Source: Lachnocurva sp029100405 (GTDB taxonomy: Bacteria > Bacillota > Clostridia > Lachnospirales > Lachnospiraceae). From it: a stretch of 64,000 nucleotides of DNA. Below the pieces are notes generated by a model. That model was not told the origin of the DNA and made no database searches. It was given only the letters and a program-made list of their open reading frames with translations. Made by a program: the position numbers and the translations under genes. Below are positions 1 through 7,739 of this stretch, piece after piece; positions within the stretch are counted from its first letter, which is position 1; each line of letters opens with the position of its first letter. Location: contig JBJYZC010000009.1 in NCBI GenBank assembly GCA_046263755.1, positions 1-64,000 on the forward strand, written 5' to 3'.

Positions 1-1231
1 GACGTATAAATAGTGCCGGTGCCCTGTTGTTTAAGGATCGACCGTATCGTTTTTTGCGCTTGTATTTATGTACCTGCTTTACAGAACCGTCTTTCGTTTT
101 TACTTCAGAGATCCTGTCTGAGTGCTCAGTATCCTTTGACCTCTTCGCCAGTGCCTTATAATCCATATCTTCGATATAAAAGTCTCTGGCATCTTTTAGC
201 AGTTTATTGACCAGTCCGCTGTGTGACTGCTTTATATAATCCGACCGTACACGGTACAGATATTTGAGCCTGTTCCTCCGTCTGATATAAGTCTTTGAGA
301 ACTTCCATCTGTCATGATTGCTTTTGTCTATCGTACCGTCAGGATTGTATTTATCCGGGTTCGAGGCTCTTTTTGAAAGATCCATATGATACTGGGTGTC
401 TACGATCTCTTTGTTATACTTACCGATATCAGGAGCCAACTCTTCAAGATATACATCTTCATCTGATACTGCCGCCATGGTGGATACTCCAGGGTCTATA
501 CCGCAGGCCTTATTTCCGGCGGTCAGTTTCTTGGGAGCCGGTCCTTTCAGGACGACTACAATATAGTAGTGCCAGCCGTTCGGGAACATCCGGCGTTTGA
601 CATCGCAGTAGCTTATATCAGAAGAAAGTGCTTCATACACGTAGTCCATTGATGACTTTTTAGGGCGTTTCACCTTATACGTGTGGCCCATCCATACGGC
701 GGAGAAGGTCTTCGTATCAAACCTCATACCGTTTTTCGTGGATTTCCCGCCTATGGTATCAAAGTCCCTGTATTTTTTGAAGTGTACTGCCTTTCCGTCA
801 CCGAAAAGATACTTCTCTGCCGACTGCCATACACGGGTGGCTTCCTTTTGAACCTGTTGTGACGACAGGAGCTTATGATACTGTTTCGCACATTTTTTGA
901 TATATGACTGGAAACTGTATTCAGAAAACCCCATATCCTGCCGGATGGTCTTCATCCTGTCTGACAGGTTTTTCTTATAGGCCGTTTCTGCCTTGGAAAG
1001 ATTCTGTTTGTCCTTGTGTTTTTTTAGAAATGCGATGTATTCTGTTCTTAGCTGCTGGTATTCTTTATCATACTTCAGACGTATGAGGAGTTTTTGAGCA
1101 TGCTTTACCAGTACGTTATGGATATGCGACAGGGCATGGAAGCTTTGGTCTATGAGATAACCTTCGTATGCAGATGTATCAAGTCTTAAGCATACGGTAT
1201 GCATAGGTTTTGATGTTTTCGTTCCCGTCAT
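1..1231 (-). CDS. tnpB: IS200/IS605-family TnpB (RNA-guided RuvC nuclease), partial at window edge
   Basis: An open frame starts at ATG 1231 and runs without a stop off the left edge (410 codons visible). The protein has the basic, Lys/Arg-rich N-terminal part of TnpB/OrfB proteins. The first RuvC motif is GIDPG with the catalytic Asp near residue 246. A second acidic RuvC motif, YIEDMDY, has Glu near residue 354. The third RuvC Asp and the zinc finger would lie outside the window. TnpB proteins are RNA-guided DNA nucleases that help IS200/IS605 elements persist; the guide RNA normally overlaps the 3' end of tnpB, so it is not visible here. The start lies 3 bp past the tnpA stop, which suggests co-transcription. 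The visible part has no internal stop, so this copy looks intact. Confidence 0.9.
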   Translation of the reverse strand, partial: MTGTKTSKPMHTVCLRLDTSAYEGYLIDQSFHALSHIHNVLVKHAQKLLIRLKYDKEYQQLRTEYIAFLKKHKDKQNLSKAETAYKKNLSDRMKTIRQDMGFSEYSFQSYIKKCAKQYHKLLSSQQVQKEATRVWQSAEKYLFGDGKAVHFKKYRDFDTIGGKSTKNGMRFDTKTFSAVWMGHTYKVKRPKKSSMDYVYEALSSDISYCDVKRRMFPNGWHYYIVVVLKGPAPKKLTAGNKACGIDPGVSTMAAVSDEDVYLEELAPDIGKYNKEIVDTQYHMDLSKRASNPDKYNPDGTIDKSNHDRWKFSKTYIRRRNRLKYLYRVRSDYIKQSHSGLVNKLLKDARDFYIEDMDYKALAKRSKDTEHSDRISEVKTKDGSVKQVHKYKRKKRYGRSLNNRAPALFIR

Positions 1232-1234
1232 AGA

Positions 1235-1636
1235 CTATGACCTCGTTTTCTGTGTCTCCACGTACCATTTGATGGTTTCAGAACTTACATTGCCTTCCGT
1301 ACTGACAAAGTACGATCTTGTCCACAGGGAAGGCATCTTCTTAAGCTGGGGAAACTCATCCCTTAGTGCATGGGAAGTCGCGCCTTTTATGTATTTCAGA
1401 ATATCCGGTATGGGCATCTGGGGATAGACACTTACAAACATGTGGACGTGATCGACATGACATTCCATAGTGATGATGTCGATGTTCCTGCGTTTGCACT
1501 CCTGCCGTGTGAGTTCTTTAAACCTGTCCTCGACACCTGGTATGTTAAATATCTTTCTGCGGTATCTTGGACAGAATACGAGATGGTAGTTTATAAACGA
1601 TACTGTTGTAGCTGTTTTTTTATATTTATTTTCCAT
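1235..1636 (-). CDS. tnpA: IS200/IS605-family TnpA, Y1 HUH single-strand transposase
   Basis: This 133-residue protein matches the usual length of Y1 transposases. The metal-binding HUH motif is HVH (His63 and His65) within ECHVDHVHMF, and the nucleophilic tyrosine is likely Tyr125 in KWYVETQ near the C-terminus. TnpA cuts and rejoins single-stranded element ends at subterminal hairpins. The frame is open back to 1792, but the upstream part reads through the IS21-like relic, so I place the start at ATG 1636 (MENKYKK). tnpB follows directly on the same strand. All catalytic residues are present, so the enzyme may be active, although the element's left end seems interrupted by other DNA. Confidence 0.92.
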   Translation of the reverse strand: MENKYKKTATTVSFINYHLVFCPRYRRKIFNIPGVEDRFKELTRQECKRRNIDIITMECHVDHVHMFVSVYPQMPIPDILKYIKGATSHALRDEFPQLKKMPSLWTRSYFVSTEGNVSSETIKWYVETQKTRS

Positions 1637-1654
1637 TTGTGAAGAATCCGGAGC

Positions 1655-1975
1655 CCGTTGAGCACCCTGTCCGGTGCAACTGAGCCACCATTCCGTTATT
1701 AACTGAGTCACCATTCCGGCGATAACTGAGCCACTTTTGTTTGAGACTCCTACAATGATGACAAACGCAATAGTGCGTTGAGATTCATTCAAAGGAGGTC
1801 ACAGAAGTGACGAACTAAAGAGAAATCCTCCGGCTGAAAAGCCAGTCGATCCAACCAAAGACATCTCTATGAGGGAAGTCTATGGTCTACACAAGTAATC
1901 GCGACGGAGGTGGCTCAGTTCCTTCCGGACACCTGGCTCACCCGCCACCGGAAGGGCGGCTCCGTCGCACCGGAA
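1655..1975. mobile_element. Gutted IS21-like element relic (ends only, plus an istA stub)
   Basis: The left side carries repeated ACTGAGCCACCATTCCG-like units (1678-1735). The right side carries the inverse form, GGTGGCTCAGTTCC and CTGGCTCACC (1909-1950). These facing units look like the multiple end repeats of IS21-family elements. Between them, a GGAGG site and GTG near 1808 are followed by a short stretch that in one frame reads REILRLKSQS, which resembles the N-terminus of IstA transposases (recalled from family knowledge). Stops follow within about 20 codons. No istA body and no istB remain, so this is an internal-deletion remnant. It sits between tnpA and the presumed left-end hairpin of the IS200/IS605 element, so it probably inserted into that element. 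Confidence 0.55.
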
Positions 1976-2047
1976 TATTCAATTTTGTATATATTATATT
2001 TCTTTTTATACACAAAGTCAAGGACAAAAAGAAAAAAGGGCTATCAT

Positions 2048-2067
2048 CCCACGGTTAAAACCGTGGG
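2048..2067. repeat. Subterminal hairpin of the IS200/IS605 element
   Basis: A perfect 7-bp stem CCCACGG/CCGTGGG encloses a TTAAAA loop. Hairpins of this kind near the element ends are the recognition sites of Y1 TnpA enzymes. It lies on the tnpA side, as expected for the left end, but about 410 bp upstream of the tnpA start because of the intervening IS21-like relic. The exact element end and cleavage site were not determined. Confidence 0.6.
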
Positions 2068-2145
2068 CTTTCCCGCCCTAAATGTTCTGTAAGATTGACA
2101 TATGCTATTCGGATCAGATGGCACGGATCAGATTTAACAGCAAAT

Positions 2146-2174
2146 TTGACAGAATGAGGTCACATTGATAGGAT
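2146..2174 (+). promoter_or_regulatory. Sigma-A-type promoter of the thiT transcript
   Basis: TTGACA at 2146-2151 is a perfect -35. It is separated by 17 bp from TAGGAT at 2169-2174, a four-of-six -10. It lies about 25 bp before the riboswitch and directs transcription into it. Confidence 0.65.
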
Positions 2175-2197
2175 AGAAAACGGTTGTAAAATTTAAT

Positions 2198-2296
2198 TAA
2201 CGCTGGGGGCGCATTCCGCTGAGAAGTGGGAATCTCATGGATTTCCACTGACCCTTACCTACTTGATCCGGATAATGCCGGCGAAAGGAAGCTAGT
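2198..2296 (+). ncRNA. TPP (thiamine pyrophosphate) riboswitch, THI element
   Basis: The conserved THI-box segments are present: GGGGGCGC, the CTGAGA core near 2219-2224, then ACCCTTACCTACTTGATCCG and GATAATGCCGGCG, then AAGGAAGCTAG. It precedes a thiamine transporter gene and a terminator, the standard arrangement for shutting off thiamine uptake when TPP is abundant. Confidence 0.95.
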
Positions 2297-2306
2297 CATC
2301 AAGGAA

Positions 2307-2340
2307 TCTCCCTCAGTGCGTGCACTTAGGGAGGTTTTTT
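2307..2340 (+). terminator. Riboswitch expression platform: terminator whose 3' arm is the thiT ribosome binding site
   Basis: CTCCCT-C-AGTG pairs with CACT-T-AGGGAG (2308-2333) and is followed by six T residues ending at 2340. The thiT ATG begins at 2341, directly after the T-run. The 3' arm contains GGGAGG, the only good Shine-Dalgarno for that ATG. The same hairpin could therefore stop transcription and also mask the ribosome binding site. Confidence 0.75.
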
Positions 2341-3006
2341 ATGTCTATTTTGATTAAGAAAATGGAAGATGGCACATTTATGCCTACGACAGCCGGCTAT
2401 ACACTGCTCGTCATTTTGATGATTGTGATCCTGATTCTGGGAAATCTAATCTTCAATCGCGGGAAAAAATTAAGCGCCAGGCAGATCGCATTTTCCGCAA
2501 TGGCAATTGCCCTTGGCTTTCTTACTTCCAATATTAAGCTGATCAAGATGCCGATGGGCGGATCGGTCACCCTTCTTTCCATGCTCTTCATTGCTTTGAT
2601 CGGTTACTGGTTTGGTACAGCCAATGGCATCATGGCAGGCATTGCTTATGGTATTCTTCAGCTTCTGATCGATCCTTATATCTTAAGCTTTCCTCAGATG
2701 CTGACAGATTATATTCTGGCTTTCGGAGCACTGGGACTTTCCGGACTCTTTTCCAAGTCCAGAAATGGCTTGATCAAGGGATATATCGCAGCTGTACTTG
2801 GCAGATATTTCTTTGCATTCCTGTCTGGCTGGATCTTCTTCGGTATGTATGCAAGTGACTATGGATTTAAGAGTGGTGTGGTTTATTCTCTCGCATACAA
2901 TGGAGCTTACCTTGGACTGGAAGCTGCAATTACACTCGTTGTTCTTGCTATTCCATCCGTTCGAAGAGGATTTGAAACCGTAAAGCATCTGGCAGTAGGA
3001 GAGTGA
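2341..3006 (+). CDS. thiT: ECF transporter S component for thiamine, ThiT
   Basis: This 221-residue membrane protein has about six hydrophobic segments and the SFPQMLTDYILAFGALGLSG region typical of ThiT (YuaJ). ThiT binds thiamine at the outer face and works with the shared EcfA/EcfA'/EcfT energizing module, which is not in this window. A GTG at 2320 in the same frame lies inside the terminator stem and has no ribosome binding site, so I use ATG 2341, preceded by GGGAGG at 7-nt spacing. The TPP riboswitch directly upstream supports both the function and the substrate. Confidence 0.93.
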   Translation: MSILIKKMEDGTFMPTTAGYTLLVILMIVILILGNLIFNRGKKLSARQIAFSAMAIALGFLTSNIKLIKMPMGGSVTLLSMLFIALIGYWFGTANGIMAGIAYGILQLLIDPYILSFPQMLTDYILAFGALGLSGLFSKSRNGLIKGYIAAVLGRYFFAFLSGWIFFGMYASDYGFKSGVVYSLAYNGAYLGLEAAITLVVLAIPSVRRGFETVKHLAVGE

Positions 3007-3066
3007 AAGTTTTTTTAACCATTTCCACATGCCAGTGAGAGAAATAGTACCCATTGAAACAATGAC

Positions 3067-3110
3067 AATCGGCACCCGTCTTTCTGAAAGGAGAGGCGGG
3101 TGCCGATTTT
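3067..3110 (+). terminator. Rho-independent terminator of thiT
   Basis: AATCGGCACCCG pairs with CGGGTGCCGATT, a 12-bp stem around an 18-nt loop, and runs into TTTT. It separates thiT from the metal-transport unit. Confidence 0.85.
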
Positions 3111-3174
3111 AGTAAAGCTTGCCGGAAAAGGAAAAGTGAAAGGGGAAAAACTTCCGGAGTCTGCGAAGAAGCAC

Positions 3175-3231
3175 TTGACGACCAGAAGATCCGGTAGTAT
3201 ATTTTAAGTAACGATTAAACAAATGTTTAAT
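3175..3231 (+). promoter_or_regulatory. Promoter with ArsR/SmtB-like palindromic operator for the metal-efflux unit
   Basis: TTGACG (3175-3180), a 17-bp spacer and TATATT (3198-3203) form a good promoter. The dyad ATTAAAC-AAAT-GTTTAAT (3214-3231) lies just past the predicted transcription start. Its form resembles operators bound by metal-sensing ArsR/SmtB/CadC repressors, which control Zn/Cd efflux ATPases. No such regulator gene is in the window, so the binding protein is inferred. Confidence 0.6.
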
Positions 3232-3296
3232 TGTTTGCCGTATTAAAAGGTCCGAAAGATTAGACAGGACTTGCAGAAATCACAGGAGAAATGATT

Positions 3297-3515
3297 ATGA
3301 AAAAGACTTACAAGATCGATGTGGATTGTGCGAACTGCGCAAATGAAATGGAAGAGGCAGTGAAAAATGTAAATGGCGTCAAGGATTGTGCGGTTAATTT
3401 CATGACCTTGAAGATGAAGGTCGATTATGAGGACGGCGTTGATCCGGATCAGATGCTGCCGATTCTGAAAAAATCAATTGATGCTTCCGGAAGTGATGGA
3501 GTGATCCTGGATTAA
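3297..3515 (+). CDS. Stand-alone heavy-metal-associated (HMA) domain protein, CopZ-like
   Basis: This 72-residue protein is a single HMA fold. The metal-binding loop reads DVDCANCANEME, giving the CxxC pair, followed by the usual ferredoxin-like pattern (VNGVKDCAVNF). It likely carries a soft or transition metal to the ATPase encoded 27 bp downstream, which has no HMA domain of its own. Acidic residues flanking the CxxC are more common in Zn/Cd-binding HMA domains than in copper chaperones, so I favour Zn/Cd. ATG 3297 is preferred over ATG 3291 because AGGAG lies 8 nt upstream of it. Confidence 0.85.
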   Translation: MKKTYKIDVDCANCANEMEEAVKNVNGVKDCAVNFMTLKMKVDYEDGVDPDQMLPILKKSIDASGSDGVILD

Positions 3516-3542
3516 ACCGCCTCTTAGGTGAAAGGAAGACGT

Positions 3543-5456
3543 ATGAATAAAAAGCAGAAATTCAACCTGATCAGGATCCTGGTTTCGGCCGCACTGATGA
3601 TTTGCTTATATTTCCTTCCGGTCCATGGCCTGATTCGCTTTCTTCTCTATCAGATTCCCTATTGGATCGTAGGATATGATGTCCTGCAAAAGGCCTGGAA
3701 AAACATCCGGAAGAAAAAACCTTTTGATGAGCATTTCCTGATGGCGGTTGCAACGCTTGGAGCCCTGGGTCTTGCAGTCTATGAAAGCATTGTTTTAAAA
3801 AAAGACGGCGATTATATCGAAGCAATCGCTGTTATGCTTTTCTATCAGGTGGGAGAGTGGTTTCAGTCCTATGCGGTGGGAAAGAGCCGGAAGAATATCG
3901 GAGAACTTATGGACATCCGGCCGGATTATGCCAATATGGACGACGGGAAGGGCGGCCTTGTCAAGGTTGACCCGGACGATGTTGCAATCGGAAGCCTGAT
4001 CACGGTAAGGCCCGGAGAGAAGATCCCGATCGACGGCAAAGTAGTCGAAGGAACTTCTCTCCTCGATACCTCGGCCCTGACCGGTGAAAGCCTGCCAAGG
4101 TCCGTTCATCCGGGAGATGATGTGATCAGCGGCTGCATCAATACGTCCGGCCTCTTAAAAATTCGAACCAGTAAGGAATTCGGTGAATCTACGGCTTCGA
4201 AGATCCTTGAAATGATAGAAGATGCTTCCTCGCGGAAATCCCGTTCCGAAGCCTTCATCACAAAATTTGCCCGCGTCTATACTCCGGTCGTCGTCTATGC
4301 GGCAATTGCTCTCGCTCTGGCACCAACCCTGGTGGTCTGGCTTTTGTCCGGTCGGTTTACATTTATCACATGGCTCTACCGGGCACTGATCTTCCTTGTG
4401 ATCAGCTGCCCATGCGCTCTTGTGATCTCGATTCCCCTGTCCTTCTTTGCCGGGATCGGCGGCGCCAGCAGGGCCGGCGTCCTGATCAAGGGATCGAATT
4501 TTCTGGAGCGTCTGTCAGAAACGAAGACCTTTGTTTTCGATAAGACCGGAACCTTGACCAAGGGTGTTTTTGAAGTAACGGCAGTGCATCCGGAAGTTCT
4601 GGATGAGAAGGAACTGCTGCATCTGGCAGCTCATGTCGAGCATTTTTCCACGCATCCGATTGCGAATTCCCTGCGTCTTGCTTATGCCAAGTATGGAAGT
4701 GAGGAAGACGGCTGCGAAGTCAGCGATGTCACAGAGATCGCAGGTCGTGGCGTCAGCGCAAGGGTCAATGGAAAGCAGGTTTCCGTTGGAAACAGTAAAC
4801 TGATGGATGCAGTCGGTGCTGACTGGCATGATTGCCATCAAAGCGGGACCATTATCCATGTGGCGATCGACGGCGTCTATGCAGGTCATATCGTGATCTC
4901 GGATGTAGTGAAAGAGCATGCCGGCGAAGCAATCGGTCTCCTCCATGGCATGCAGATGAAAACGGTGATGCTGACGGGAGATCGGAAGGCAGTCGGCGAG
5001 GCCGTCGGCCGGGATCTCGGCCTGGATTCTGTCTATACGGAACTTCTTCCTCAGGATAAGGTTCAAAAGATTGAAGATCTGATGCAGGAGCGGAAAGATC
5101 CGAAAGATGCGGTCGCCTTTGTCGGAGACGGGATCAATGATGCACCGGTCCTTTCCCGGGCGGATGTCGGCATTGCCATGGGTGCGATGGGATCTGATGC
5201 GGCGATTGAATCTGCGGACATTGTTCTTATGGATGATGATCCGAAAAAGGTCTGGACGGCGATTGGCATTTCGAAGAAATGTATGCGGATCGTACGGGAG
5301 AATATCGTCTTTGCGATCGGTGTGAAGATCCTTTGTATGATCCTGGGCGCGACAGGCCTGGCAGGAATGTGGATCGCTGTGGTCGGCGATGTCGGCGTTA
5401 TGATCGTCTGTGTATTGAATGCCATCCGCTGTTTGTCAGTGAAGAAATATTTATAA
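3543..5456 (+). CDS. P1B-type heavy-metal-transporting ATPase (Zn/Cd/Pb exporter, CadA/ZntA-like)
   Basis: This 637-residue ATPase has membrane helices at both ends, TGES in the actuator domain, the transmembrane SCPCALV motif (Cys289 and Cys291), DKTGTLT with the phosphorylated Asp near 333, STHP in the nucleotide-binding domain and GDGINDAP near 529. The last helices carry VKILCMILG and AVVGDVG. A Lys and an Asp at these places mark the Zn/Cd/Pb (P1B-2) subgroup rather than copper pumps. It pumps metal out of the cell at the cost of ATP. The N-terminal HMA domain common in the family is absent; the preceding gene supplies one as a separate protein. ATG 3543 follows AAAGGAAG; the in-frame GTG at 3528 has no ribosome binding site. 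Confidence 0.93.
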   Translation: MNKKQKFNLIRILVSAALMICLYFLPVHGLIRFLLYQIPYWIVGYDVLQKAWKNIRKKKPFDEHFLMAVATLGALGLAVYESIVLKKDGDYIEAIAVMLFYQVGEWFQSYAVGKSRKNIGELMDIRPDYANMDDGKGGLVKVDPDDVAIGSLITVRPGEKIPIDGKVVEGTSLLDTSALTGESLPRSVHPGDDVISGCINTSGLLKIRTSKEFGESTASKILEMIEDASSRKSRSEAFITKFARVYTPVVVYAAIALALAPTLVVWLLSGRFTFITWLYRALIFLVISCPCALVISIPLSFFAGIGGASRAGVLIKGSNFLERLSETKTFVFDKTGTLTKGVFEVTAVHPEVLDEKELLHLAAHVEHFSTHPIANSLRLAYAKYGSEEDGCEVSDVTEIAGRGVSARVNGKQVSVGNSKLMDAVGADWHDCHQSGTIIHVAIDGVYAGHIVISDVVKEHAGEAIGLLHGMQMKTVMLTGDRKAVGEAVGRDLGLDSVYTELLPQDKVQKIEDLMQERKDPKDAVAFVGDGINDAPVLSRADVGIAMGAMGSDAAIESADIVLMDDDPKKVWTAIGISKKCMRIVRENIVFAIGVKILCMILGATGLAGMWIAVVGDVGVMIVCVLNAIRCLSVKKYL

Positions 5457-5498
5457 AAATATCTATAAAAAATATCTATTAATAAATATCTATTAAAA

Positions 5499-5537
5499 GA
5501 AGCTGCAGCTTCCTTGCGGAAACTGCAGCTTCATTTT
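5499..5537 (+). terminator. Terminator of the metal-efflux unit
   Basis: GAAGCTGCAG pairs with CTGCAGCTTC (10 bp), followed by ATTTTG. It is preceded by three short AATATCTAT-type AT-rich repeats (5458-5496). It lies about 45 bp before the end of the convergent ABC-F gene and may act in both directions. Confidence 0.8.
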
Positions 5538-5583
5538 GTCTGAAAATGGATCTGTCTTTTGAATGAGATCGGAATGAGATCAG

Positions 5584-7224
5584 TCAGTCATCCGCCTCTT
5601 CATCGGAAGTCGTGGAGAATACGGTCCGCTTCCGGGCATCGGCATCGGCTTCCAGATAGTCATCATAGGTGCCGACCTTATCGATCATGCTTCCGTCCGG
5701 AAGGATCTCGATGATCCGGTTTGCAGTCGTCTGTACGATCTCATGGTCACGGGAGGAGAAGAGAATCACACCGCTGAATTTCTGCAGACCGGTGTTCAGA
5801 GCAGATATGGATTCCATATCCAGGTGGTCGGTCGGCTCATCCAGAATCAGAACATTGGATGCTTCGATCATCATCCGGGAAAGGAGTACCCGGACTTTTT
5901 CACCACCGGAGAGTACCCGCATCTTCTTGACACCATCTTCTCCTGCGAAAAGCATGCGGCCAAGGAAACCTCTGACATAGGAAGCGTCTTTGATCTCAGA
6001 GAACTGGGTCAGCCATTCCACGATGGTCAGATCATTGTCGAAGATCTTGGTATTGTCCTTAGGGAAGTAAGACTGGCTGGTGGTAACGCCCCATTTGTAT
6101 TCACCGGAATCTGGCTTTAATTCCCCGGTCAGGATCTGGAAGAGAGCAGTTTTTGCAGCTTCATTGGATCCGACAAAGGCGATCTTGTCGTCGTGATTGA
6201 CATGGAAGGTGATATTGTCAAGGATCTTCTTTCCATCGACAGTCAGGGAAATATTATCGACATTTAAGACCTCATTTCCGATCTCACGCTGAGGGCGGAA
6301 ATCGATGTAAGGATACTTCCGGCTGGAAGGACGAATGTCGTCGAGCTCTATCTTTTCCAGTGCCTTCTTACGGGAAGTCGCCTGCTTACTCTTACTTGCA
6401 TTGGCAGAGAAGCGGGAGATGAATTCCTTCAATTCCTTGATCTGCTCTTCCTTCTTCTTATTTGCTTCCTTCCGCTGCTTGATAATGAGCTGGGAGGATT
6501 CGTACCAGAAATCATAGTTTCCGGCATAGATCTGAATCTTGCCGTAGTCGATATCGGCGATATTGGTGCAGACCTTGTTCAGGAAATACCGGTCATGGGA
6601 AACGACGATGACGGTATTTTCAAAATTGATCAGGAAGTCTTCCAGCCAGCCGATGGCATCCAGATCCAAGTGGTTGGTCGGCTCATCGAGAAGAAGAATG
6701 TCAGGACTTCCGAAGAGAGCCTTGGCAAGAAGGACTTTGACCTTGATCGCCATAGGGAGATCCTTCATCATCTGATAATGATATTCATTATCAACGCCAA
6801 GTCCGTTCAGGAGAGATTCGGCATCGCTTTCGGCATTCCAGCCATCCATCTCGGCAAACTCGGTTTCGAGTTCCGATGCCCGGATGCCGTCTTCGTCTGA
6901 GAAGTCCGGCTTTGCATACAATGCATCCTTTTCCTGCATGATGTCATATAGTCTCTGATTTCCCATGATGACAGTATTTAAGACGGTATAATCGTCATAT
7001 TTGAAGTGGTCCTGCTCGAGGACAGAAAGCCTCTGACCGGGAGTGATAATGATCTCGCCGGACGTGGGCTCGATCTTGCCTGAAAGAATCTTCAGGAAGG
7101 TGGACTTTCCGGCGCCGTTGGCACCGATCAGACCGTAACAGTTACCCTCGGTAAACTTGATATTTACATCCTCAAAGAGGGCTTTTTTACCGAAACGAAG
7201 AGAAATATTGCTTGCCTGGATCAT
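5584..7224 (-). CDS. ABC-F family ATPase (YkpA/YbiT-like), with one degenerate ATP site
   Basis: This 546-residue soluble protein has two nucleotide-binding domains joined by a charged linker (about 240-310, KKKEEQIKELKEF). There are no membrane segments. ABC-F proteins bind the ribosome and adjust translation. The first Walker A is intact (GANGAGKST, 34-42) and the second domain has a proper LSGGEK signature. The first domain's signature position reads DLPMAIKVKVLLAKALFG, with no SGG. The second Walker A reads GSNEAAKT, lacking the last glycine. These two degenerate elements belong to the same composite ATP site of the closed enzyme, so one site seems catalytically weak. ATG 7224 follows AAAGG. 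Its exact ABC-F subgroup is not certain. Confidence 0.9.
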   Translation of the reverse strand: MIQASNISLRFGKKALFEDVNIKFTEGNCYGLIGANGAGKSTFLKILSGKIEPTSGEIIITPGQRLSVLEQDHFKYDDYTVLNTVIMGNQRLYDIMQEKDALYAKPDFSDEDGIRASELETEFAEMDGWNAESDAESLLNGLGVDNEYHYQMMKDLPMAIKVKVLLAKALFGSPDILLLDEPTNHLDLDAIGWLEDFLINFENTVIVVSHDRYFLNKVCTNIADIDYGKIQIYAGNYDFWYESSQLIIKQRKEANKKKEEQIKELKEFISRFSANASKSKQATSRKKALEKIELDDIRPSSRKYPYIDFRPQREIGNEVLNVDNISLTVDGKKILDNITFHVNHDDKIAFVGSNEAAKTALFQILTGELKPDSGEYKWGVTTSQSYFPKDNTKIFDNDLTIVEWLTQFSEIKDASYVRGFLGRMLFAGEDGVKKMRVLSGGEKVRVLLSRMMIEASNVLILDEPTDHLDMESISALNTGLQKFSGVILFSSRDHEIVQTTANRIIEILPDGSMIDKVGTYDDYLEADADARKRTVFSTTSDEEADD

Positions 7225-7421
7225 GATTTACCTTTCTATAGTTGAAACAACATTTCCTATTTTATAGAGTTTTCCGGTGAAATCAAGTGGCAGGAAAAAT
7301 TTTCACACAAGCTTGTTAAGACGGAAGGCCGGTCGGATCCGTTCTGTATTTGAAATTAAACAGTGGAATCGACCGTCGCTCTATTGATTTTTCACAATGA
7401 AAATCCTAATATAATCCCATC
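7225..7421. other. Intergenic region upstream of the ABC-F gene
   Basis: This AT-rich stretch must hold the ABC-F promoter on the minus strand, but I could not assign -35 and -10 boxes with confidence. No open frame or tandem repeat is evident. It ends at the IS1634-type terminal repeat. Confidence 0.4.
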
Positions 7422-7435
7422 TTTGACACCTAAAA

Positions 7436-7478
7436 AGCCGCAATCCCAGTATACATCTAGGATTCCGGCTTTGTTTTT
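7436..7478. terminator. Terminator-like hairpin inside the IS left end
   Basis: AAGCCGCAATCC and GGATTCCGGCTT pair around a 13-nt loop, followed by TGTTTTT. It may stop read-through between the IS and the neighbouring ABC-F region. Confidence 0.6.
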
Positions 7479-7580
7479 ATCTCGCGAAAAGCGTAATGCT
7501 GCGTAAACTTGTCTGAAATGGAAGCCTTGCCTACGGCAAGCCTCTGAATTTATGTGGTAGCCAGGCATCTATGTCAGACC

Positions 7581-7716
7581 TAAGTTCATATCCGCTTGAT
7601 TACCTTTTTATCATGAGCCATATATCTGTCAAGGCTGCGAAGCACCGCTGTGCGGCTACGGCCTTGACAGATGTATGACTCATGAGGACTGTTTGACAAG
7701 CGGATATGAACTAAGG
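7581..7716. repeat. Long imperfect hairpin downstream of the IS transposase
   Basis: Two arms of about 60 nt face each other. The outer block TTCATATCCGCTTG (7588-7601) pairs with its complement at about 7697-7710. The inner block TCATGAG-CATA-ATCTGTCAAGGC (7610-7635) pairs with its complement at about 7660-7686. Between the blocks lies an unpaired internal loop of about 11 nt per side, and a GC-rich apical part caps it. It is noncoding, lies 24 bp beyond the transposase stop and inside the IS. It could be a structured RNA, a transcription barrier or a recognition structure. Confidence 0.7.
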
Positions 7717-7739
7717 GTGTCCGTCTAGCGGACCATTTG

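Noticed and set aside
1370..1642. 90-codon plus-strand frame over tnpA
   Set aside because: It is antisense to the clear Y1 transposase and has no ribosome binding site.
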